Shown here: positions 7,731-12,037 of the stretch, piece by piece
Numbering within the stretch: position 1 is the stretch's first letter
Layout: every line of letters begins with the position of its first letter
Assembly (NCBI GenBank): GCA_903820655.1
Contig: CAIJIA010000182.1
Span: 1 to 12,037 of the forward strand
Source of the DNA: an uncultured Chloroflexota bacterium
GTDB taxonomy: Bacteria > Chloroflexota > Limnocylindria > Limnocylindrales > Limnocylindraceae
Direction: 5' to 3'
DNA: 12,037 bases
Translations under genes and position numbers: made by a program
The notes under the pieces: generated by a model
What the model was told of the DNA's origin: nothing
What the model saw: the letters and a program-made list of their open reading frames with translations, nothing else
Database searches by the model: none

Positions 7731-7748
7731 CCTGTGTGGGTACACAGG
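7731..7748. promoter_or_regulatory. Palindromic hairpin/operator-like site before acidic-tail gene
   Basis: CCTGTGT-GGGT-ACACAGG is a perfect 7-bp inverted repeat with a 4-nt spacer, in the 123-nt gap between apbE and the next gene. No T tract follows, so a terminator is unlikely. Symmetry suits a dimeric repressor site or an mRNA hairpin at the unit boundary. Its regulator is unknown. Confidence 0.4.
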
Positions 7749-7824
7749 ACGCTCGCGTGGGGGTGGCGGAAGATGGACATAGGCGACCGAGGCACTAGCC
7801 GCGGCGAACGAAAGGAGCACAGTC

Positions 7825-8295
7825 ATGGCAAAGAACAATCGACCGATTGAGGGCCAAGAGTTGGCACCAATGGAGCCATGGCGCCCCGAGTACGCACCGC
7901 AGGCGATTACCAGCCGACGCCACCCAGCTTCGACGATCGTTGCCTTCGTGTTGGCCGCCGGATTTGGCCTCTCGATTGGCGGGGCGTTTGCGAGCCAGGC
8001 CGGGATCCTGCCACCGCTCGGCGGTACGGATGCCGCAGTGGTAGCCGATCCATCGCCTGACGCCACAACCGACCCAGCGATCAACGCAGACGTCGACGCA
8101 ACGGCGGATGCCGACGTTGATACGGCTCCAGCCATTGATGCGACGCCGGCTCCGACCGACGCGCCTGCACTCAACCCAATCCCAACCTCTGGCCCAGTCG
8201 TGATCCCACCTCCACCAGGTGGTGGCACCGGTGATATGGATGACGACGGGGAAGATGAAGGCGGCGACGATGGCGAGGATGGCGAAGACGACTAA
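7825..8295 (+). CDS. Signal-anchored protein with highly acidic C-terminal tail, unknown function
   Basis: A 156-residue protein that I do not recognise. Residues 1-35 are hydrophilic with Trp/Pro, a basic RR at 31-32 precedes one hydrophobic segment (about 36-57), then comes an Asp/Ala/Thr/Pro-rich stretch (about 65-135) rich in alternating Asp, a PPPPGGG hinge, and a tail in which 14 of the last 20 residues are Asp or Glu. The RR-before-helix arrangement predicts N-in/C-out topology, so the tail would lie outside the membrane. A strong Shine-Dalgarno (AAAGGAG, 7811-7817) sits 7 nt before ATG 7825, supporting it as a real gene. It follows the reductase/FMN/ApbE genes and could bind cations near them, but no catalytic motif is visible. 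Confidence 0.75.
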   Translation: MAKNNRPIEGQELAPMEPWRPEYAPQAITSRRHPASTIVAFVLAAGFGLSIGGAFASQAGILPPLGGTDAAVVADPSPDATTDPAINADVDATADADVDTAPAIDATPAPTDAPALNPIPTSGPVVIPPPPGGGTGDMDDDGEDEGGDDGEDGEDD

Positions 8296-8322
8296 TCGCT
8301 GACCGCCCAATAACAACGAGTC

Positions 8323-8364
8323 GCCGCAGCTCACTGGCGGGTAGGCTGCGGCAATTCTGCGTTT
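8323..8364 (+). terminator. Possible terminator after acidic-tail gene
   Basis: GCCGCAGC (8323-8330) and GCTGCGGC (8345-8352) form a perfect 8-bp GC-rich stem with a 14-nt loop. A TTTT run is at 8361-8364, separated from the stem by 8 nt, which is further than ideal. It lies 28 nt after the stop. Confidence 0.4.
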
Positions 8365-8452
8365 TCACGCGTGCTGTTAATGCAACGGTAATCAAAGATA
8401 CGGCTGATCAATATTCGCATGTTAACTTTTGGTAAATTCTCTTCAAAAGTAG

Positions 8453-8481
8453 TTGACAACCCTCTTTTGATCACCGAATCT
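8453..8481 (+). promoter_or_regulatory. Predicted promoter for leaderless repeat-protein gene
   Basis: A perfect -35 TTGACA (8453-8458), a 17-nt spacer and GAATCT (8476-8481), which has A at position 2 and T at position 6 of TAnnnT. The expected start, 7 nt downstream, is the G of GTG 8488. The surrounding 8365-8460 stretch is visibly AT-richer than the rest of the window, as expected for a promoter region. Confidence 0.5.
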
Positions 8482-8487
8482 GCGCTT

Positions 8488-11400
8488 GTGAACCGCCATT
8501 CATCGCAACCGCCTCGAGCCATCCGCACGCTTATTTTTGTTGCGATCTTCTTGCTGATTCCAGTGACGGAAGTACTTGGTGTTTCCGCTTTCACCAACGC
8601 ACCAACGTCGACGGCGTCAACGATCACTGCACCAAATACCGTTCCGGTGAAAATTCCAACACCGAAGGCAGCAGCTGCGCAAACCATCACATTCAATAAG
8701 CCAGCGGACGTTGCGATTGGCGTAGCGCCGTATCAGCTCGTTGCAACAGCTTCAAGCAAGTTGGCTGTCTCATTTGCGAGCAACTCAGCGGCAGTTTGTA
8801 CCGTAACGCCAACAGGCCTCGTCACCATCAAAACTGTCGGCGTATGTTCTATCACCGCGTCGCAGGCTGGCGTTGCCGCCAAATTCAAGCCTGCGACCCC
8901 GGTCACTCAAACGTTTGCAGTAAAGACCGGCCAAACAATCATGTTTACACTCAGCAAGTCGACAATGACGTTTGGCGATGCGTCGCCAGTAATCTCCGCA
9001 TCGTCGTCGGCTGGACTGGCGGTTTCATTCGCCTCTTCGACTGCCAGTGTATGTACAGTGGCGAGCAGTACCATTACCGTACTTGCCGCGGGAACCTGCA
9101 CCATTGAGGCATCGCAGGTAGGTAGCGCAACGGTCGTTGCAGCCGCGAAGGTGTCGCGCTCGTTTACGATCGCGCTCAAGGCCCAGGTGATTACCTGGGA
9201 TCAAGACCTCACCGCCCCTGTGGCTCCCGAAGACGGCCCTATTACCCTCGAAGCAACCACGAACAGCCCTCTCGCTGTCACCTTTGTCGCAAGCCCAGCC
9301 ACGGTCTGCACGCTCAGTGGCGCCGATCTAACGCTTGTTGGCCCAGGGAACTGCAGCATTACGGCGCGCCAAGCAGGCGACGCACGCTATGCGGCAGCTA
9401 CACCAATCTCCAAGATTCTGAAAATCCGAATTCCGCAGGCCATCACATTTGACCAAATCGACGATCAATCTCTTGAAGATCTGCTCGTCTCCCTAGAGGC
9501 GTTCAGCGATAGCGGCCTAAACGTGTCGTATGCGTCTAACACGAAGAGTGTCTGTATCGTTCGAGGCGGATTCATCGTGCTGAAGAGTGCCGGTGATTGC
9601 GAAATCACTGCGCGCCAGGGCGGCAACAACGTATACAGCCCAGCAGAGGACGTCGTCGTCACGTTTGCAGTCAACAAGGTTGAACAGATGATCTCCGTTG
9701 AGCAGCCCGACGGCCAAACGATGGAAACGACGATTTTGTCGCTCGATGTTTCAAGTGACAGCAATCTTCCGGTCAAACTGACCTCAAGCGATCGAGCCGT
9801 CTGCACGACCTCTGGATCATCACCGATCGTAACCATTCGCGGCCCTGGCACTTGTGAGCTCACCGCGAGCCAAGCCGGTAATGCGAAGTATTCGCCCGCC
9901 GAGGACGTCGTCATCTCGTTTGATGTGACCCAGGTCGAGCAGTTGATCACGTTCGAACAGATCGATGAGCAAACTCTTGCTGAGCCCTATCTGCAATTGG
10001 ATGCGTCTGCGGACAGCGATCTCGTCGTTAAATTTGCCTCAAACACCACGGCAGTCTGCACGGTTCGTGGCACAGTCGTCACACTGCGCAGTGACGGATC
10101 TTGCGAGATCGTGGCTCGCCAGGCCGGTAACCGCATTTACGCGGCGGCTGAAGAGGTAACCGTTTCATTCGATGTCACAAAGGTCTACCAAGAGATCACC
10201 GCAGAGGATCCAGGTGAGCAGCGGATCGATGCCGGCTATGTGAGCCTCGATGTCGCCTCAGACAGCGGTCTCGCGGTAACGTTGACTTCAAACACCCCAT
10301 CGGTGTGCACCACAGCGCGCACGGGCACTCTAATCACACTGCTCGCCGTGGGTGACTGCGTCGTTGTGGCAAACCAGTTGGGAAACAAGCTGTTCGCACC
10401 CGCGGAAGAGATTGAAATTGTATTCACTGTTGTTGGGGTAAGCCAGTCCATCACATTCGATCCACCTGAGGAACAGTCACTCGTGCGGCCGTTTGTGCTA
10501 CTTGCAGCCACGTCGGATAGCGGGCTGTATGTTGTTTTCACCTCCAACACTGAAGATATTTGTACGGTCACCTCGGGTGGTGCGGTCACCCTTCACGCCG
10601 CTGGTGACTGTGAGATCGCGTCCAATCAAGCGGGAAATAGGATTTACGCCCCGGCCGAAGAGGTCGTCAATACCTTCACGGTCAACAAGATCGAGCAGGT
10701 CATCACCTTCGACCAGCCAGAGGAGCAGTCCCTCGCAACCCCTACCCTGACTCTCTTTGCACAAAGCGACAGTGGTCTTTCGGTGGCGCTCACCTCCAAC
10801 ACCGCAGACATCTGCACCGTTACGGAAGATGGCGAGGTCACTCTCCTCGCCGCCGGCGACTGCGAAATCGCTGCCAACCAGGAGGGTGATGACACCTTCG
10901 CCCCGGCCGAAGAGGTCGTCAATACCTTCACGGTCAACAAGATCGAGCAGGTCATCACCTTCAACCAGCCAGAGGAGCAGACCCTCGCAACCAGTTCCCT
11001 CGCTCTCTCGGCCGCGTCCGACAGTGAGCTGGCGATCACCTTCACCTCCAACACCGCAGACATCTGCACCGTTTCGGAAGATGGCGAGGTCACTCTCCTC
11101 GCCGCCGGCGACTGCGAAATCGCTGCCAACCAGGAGGGTGATGACACCTTCGCCCCGGCCGAAGAGGTCGTCAACACCTTCACGGTCAACAAGATCGAGC
11201 AGGTCATCACCTTCGCTCAGCCAGACGATCAGACTCTTGGGGATCCTGCCCTCACGCTCACCGTTTCAGCGGAGAGTGGCCTGCCGGTCCTCCTCGCTTC
11301 GAATTCCGAAGATGTCTGCACCGTCTCCCAGGCCGGGGTCGTCACCCTGCACACCAGCGGTGACTGTGAGATCACGGCGAACCAGGAAGGCAGCGATCGC

Positions 11401-12037
11401 TATAACGCAGCTGAGGAGTCAATGGTCGCCTTCGCGGTGAGCAAGATCGAACAGCTGGTCTCCCTGACCGTTGATGGATCGCGCCTGCTCGGGCCGGTAC
11501 GGTCCGATGTTGTCAGCCTTCCTGTCCAACTCGATGGCAACGAAAGTACGGCGCCTGTCACCTTCGAAGTGAGCGACGAGGATGTCTGTACAGTGGAGAG
11601 CGGTCGCGTGCAGTTGCACAATTCAGGCGTCTGCACAATCACGGCGACCGTTGCAGAGGACGATCGGTTCTACGAGGCAACATCCGAAGTCAGCTTCGAT
11701 GTTATCGGCCTGTATGTTGTCTCATATGCGGGCAACGCGGTTGCCGGCCTCGCCCCTGAAACGATCGTCCAGGGCGAATCAATTACTCTGCCGTCGCCAA
11801 CACGCGCTGGCTACACCTTTGATGGCTGGTTCGAAGACGACTCGCTCATTGGCGCGGGTGGGGAGACCTATACCCCTGAACATTCGGCTGAATTGACTGC
11901 GACGTGGACCGCAATCAATTACGAGATCACCCTCGTCGATGAGTACAACGTCAACACCACCGACAGCCTCACCTGGGCCTACGGCGACGCCGCCGCGGAC
12001 GCGAACTTCCCCGACCTCAATACGCTCATCACCGACA
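8488..12037 (+). CDS. Large secreted protein with twelve Ig-like repeats and InlB-type repeat (3' end cut by window edge)
   Basis: The reading frame is open from 8392 to the right edge. From GTG 8488 it gives 1183 codons with no stop. Residues 1-34 are a signal peptide (basic start, hydrophobic 14-27, likely cut after VSA). A Thr/Ala/Pro linker (35-64) precedes twelve modules of 83-85 residues (65-1072), each beginning QxITF or a variant and carrying VCTV and GxC-I Cys positions. One InlB/Listeria-Bacteroides-type repeat follows (about 1075-1142, with TRAGYTFDGWF and LTATWT), then a different region that runs off the window. Such architectures are typical of bacterial surface or adhesive proteins; no enzyme or anchor is visible here. 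Later modules are strongly acidic. ATG 8419 and TTG 8467 are alternative starts, but 8488 gives the cleanest signal peptide and fits the promoter. No Shine-Dalgarno precedes any of them. Confidence 0.85.
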   Translation, partial: MNRHSSQPPRAIRTLIFVAIFLLIPVTEVLGVSAFTNAPTSTASTITAPNTVPVKIPTPKAAAAQTITFNKPADVAIGVAPYQLVATASSKLAVSFASNSAAVCTVTPTGLVTIKTVGVCSITASQAGVAAKFKPATPVTQTFAVKTGQTIMFTLSKSTMTFGDASPVISASSSAGLAVSFASSTASVCTVASSTITVLAAGTCTIEASQVGSATVVAAAKVSRSFTIALKAQVITWDQDLTAPVAPEDGPITLEATTNSPLAVTFVASPATVCTLSGADLTLVGPGNCSITARQAGDARYAAATPISKILKIRIPQAITFDQIDDQSLEDLLVSLEAFSDSGLNVSYASNTKSVCIVRGGFIVLKSAGDCEITARQGGNNVYSPAEDVVVTFAVNKVEQMISVEQPDGQTMETTILSLDVSSDSNLPVKLTSSDRAVCTTSGSSPIVTIRGPGTCELTASQAGNAKYSPAEDVVISFDVTQVEQLITFEQIDEQTLAEPYLQLDASADSDLVVKFASNTTAVCTVRGTVVTLRSDGSCEIVARQAGNRIYAAAEEVTVSFDVTKVYQEITAEDPGEQRIDAGYVSLDVASDSGLAVTLTSNTPSVCTTARTGTLITLLAVGDCVVVANQLGNKLFAPAEEIEIVFTVVGVSQSITFDPPEEQSLVRPFVLLAATSDSGLYVVFTSNTEDICTVTSGGAVTLHAAGDCEIASNQAGNRIYAPAEEVVNTFTVNKIEQVITFDQPEEQSLATPTLTLFAQSDSGLSVALTSNTADICTVTEDGEVTLLAAGDCEIAANQEGDDTFAPAEEVVNTFTVNKIEQVITFNQPEEQTLATSSLALSAASDSELAITFTSNTADICTVSEDGEVTLLAAGDCEIAANQEGDDTFAPAEEVVNTFTVNKIEQVITFAQPDDQTLGDPALTLTVSAESGLPVLLASNSEDVCTVSQAGVVTLHTSGDCEITANQEGSDRYNAAEESMVAFAVSKIEQLVSLTVDGSRLLGPVRSDVVSLPVQLDGNESTAPVTFEVSDEDVCTVESGRVQLHNSGVCTITATVAEDDRFYEATSEVSFDVIGLYVVSYAGNAVAGLAPETIVQGESITLPSPTRAGYTFDGWFEDDSLIGAGGETYTPEHSAELTATWTAINYEITLVDEYNVNTTDSLTWAYGDAAADANFPDLNTLITD
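8680..11703 (+). repeat. Twelve tandem Ig-like modules, about 252 bp each
   Basis: Module starts, read from the QxITF-like motif, are 8680, 8932, 9184, 9436, 9685, 9940, 10189, 10444, 10696, 10948, 11200 and 11452, giving periods of 249, 252 or 255 bp (83-85 residues). The consensus is QxITF, a D/E-Q-L turn, SDSGL, TSNT, VCTV, a gap of about 14-17, GDCEI, ANQxG, APAEEVV, FTVNKIE. Every module has the VC and GxC cysteines, suggesting one disulfide per domain. Modules 1-3 are less acidic and more divergent; 8-11 are most alike. Confidence 0.9.
10792..11214 (+). repeat. Nearly identical DNA copies within modules 9 and 10
   Basis: Positions 10792-10962 and 11044-11214 (171 bp, offset 252) differ at only two bases that I can find (ACG/TCG and AAT/AAC). 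A second pair, 10648-10740 and 10900-10992 (93 bp), also differs at two. Identity this high, including synonymous sites, indicates recent duplication or gene conversion rather than protein selection alone. Confidence 0.9.
11710..11913 (+). other. InlB B-repeat / Listeria-Bacteroides repeat domain within the large protein
   Basis: This segment encodes about 68 residues with the hallmarks of the family: an opening YVVSYAGN strand, GESITLPSPTRAGYTFDGWF, and a closing LTATWT. It follows module 12 directly. Such beta-grasp-like repeats usually occur in series near the C-terminal part of surface proteins, so more copies may lie beyond the window edge. Confidence 0.75.

Noticed and set aside
7734..7853. 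Small open frame from GTG 7734 (39 codons) overlapping the start of the acidic-tail gene
   Set aside because: No Shine-Dalgarno, its start lies in the hairpin, it overlaps a better supported gene, and its composition is unremarkable.
10644..11210. Long minus-strand open frame with repeated MTCSILLTVK-like units
   Set aside because: It is the antisense image of the plus-strand repeat modules; its periodicity is inherited from them.
8680..11703. CRISPR array or non-coding satellite explanation for the 252-bp periodicity
   Set aside because: Repeats are long, diverged mostly at the codon level, in one continuous open frame and without short spacers.

Overview
This is a gene-dense stretch of a high-GC bacterial chromosome. 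Coding density, very short gene gaps, Pro/Thr/Ser-rich extracytoplasmic linkers, a short ApbE and promoter spacing that suits leaderless mRNAs point to Actinomycetota or Chloroflexota, perhaps a free-living aquatic member. That placement is inference; the window holds no phylogenetic marker that settles it.

Layout. (1) Positions 1-722, minus strand: a NodB/PuuE-type polysaccharide deacetylase, cut by the left edge. (2) 778-972: tRNA-Pro(CGG) and tRNA-Arg(TCG), both with encoded CCA. (3) 1071-4836: a tight four-gene unit with gaps of 2, 6 and -4 nt, encoding an OmpR-type response regulator, a histidine kinase with a Pro/acidic extracytoplasmic segment, a YbaK-type Cys-tRNA deacylase and an aldose 1-epimerase-like protein. 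A hairpin with a short T tract closes it. (4) 4904-7701: a trans-membrane electron-transfer module made of a ferric-reductase-like flavocytochrome, an anchored FMN-binding-domain protein and ApbE, the transferase that attaches FMN. (5) 7825-8295: a small signal-anchored protein with a very acidic C-terminal tail. (6) 8488 to the right edge: the first 1183 codons of a very large secreted protein with a signal peptide, twelve 84-residue Ig-like modules (almost every one with two Cys), one InlB/Listeria-Bacteroides-type repeat and the start of a further region.

How the genes may work together. The reductase should take electrons from cytosolic NAD(P)H through FAD and two b hemes. The exported FMN protein would carry them to an outside acceptor, and ApbE would install its cofactor. 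Acidic, potentially metal-binding segments occur both in the kinase sensor region and in the small protein after ApbE, which suggests, without proving it, sensing and handling of an extracellular cation such as iron. The large repeat protein is probably a surface or adhesive protein.

Expression. The leading genes at 722(-), 1071 and 8488 lack a clear Shine-Dalgarno sequence but each has a TAnnnT-like -10 hexamer ending exactly 7 nt before the chosen start. Several inner genes have good Shine-Dalgarno sites.
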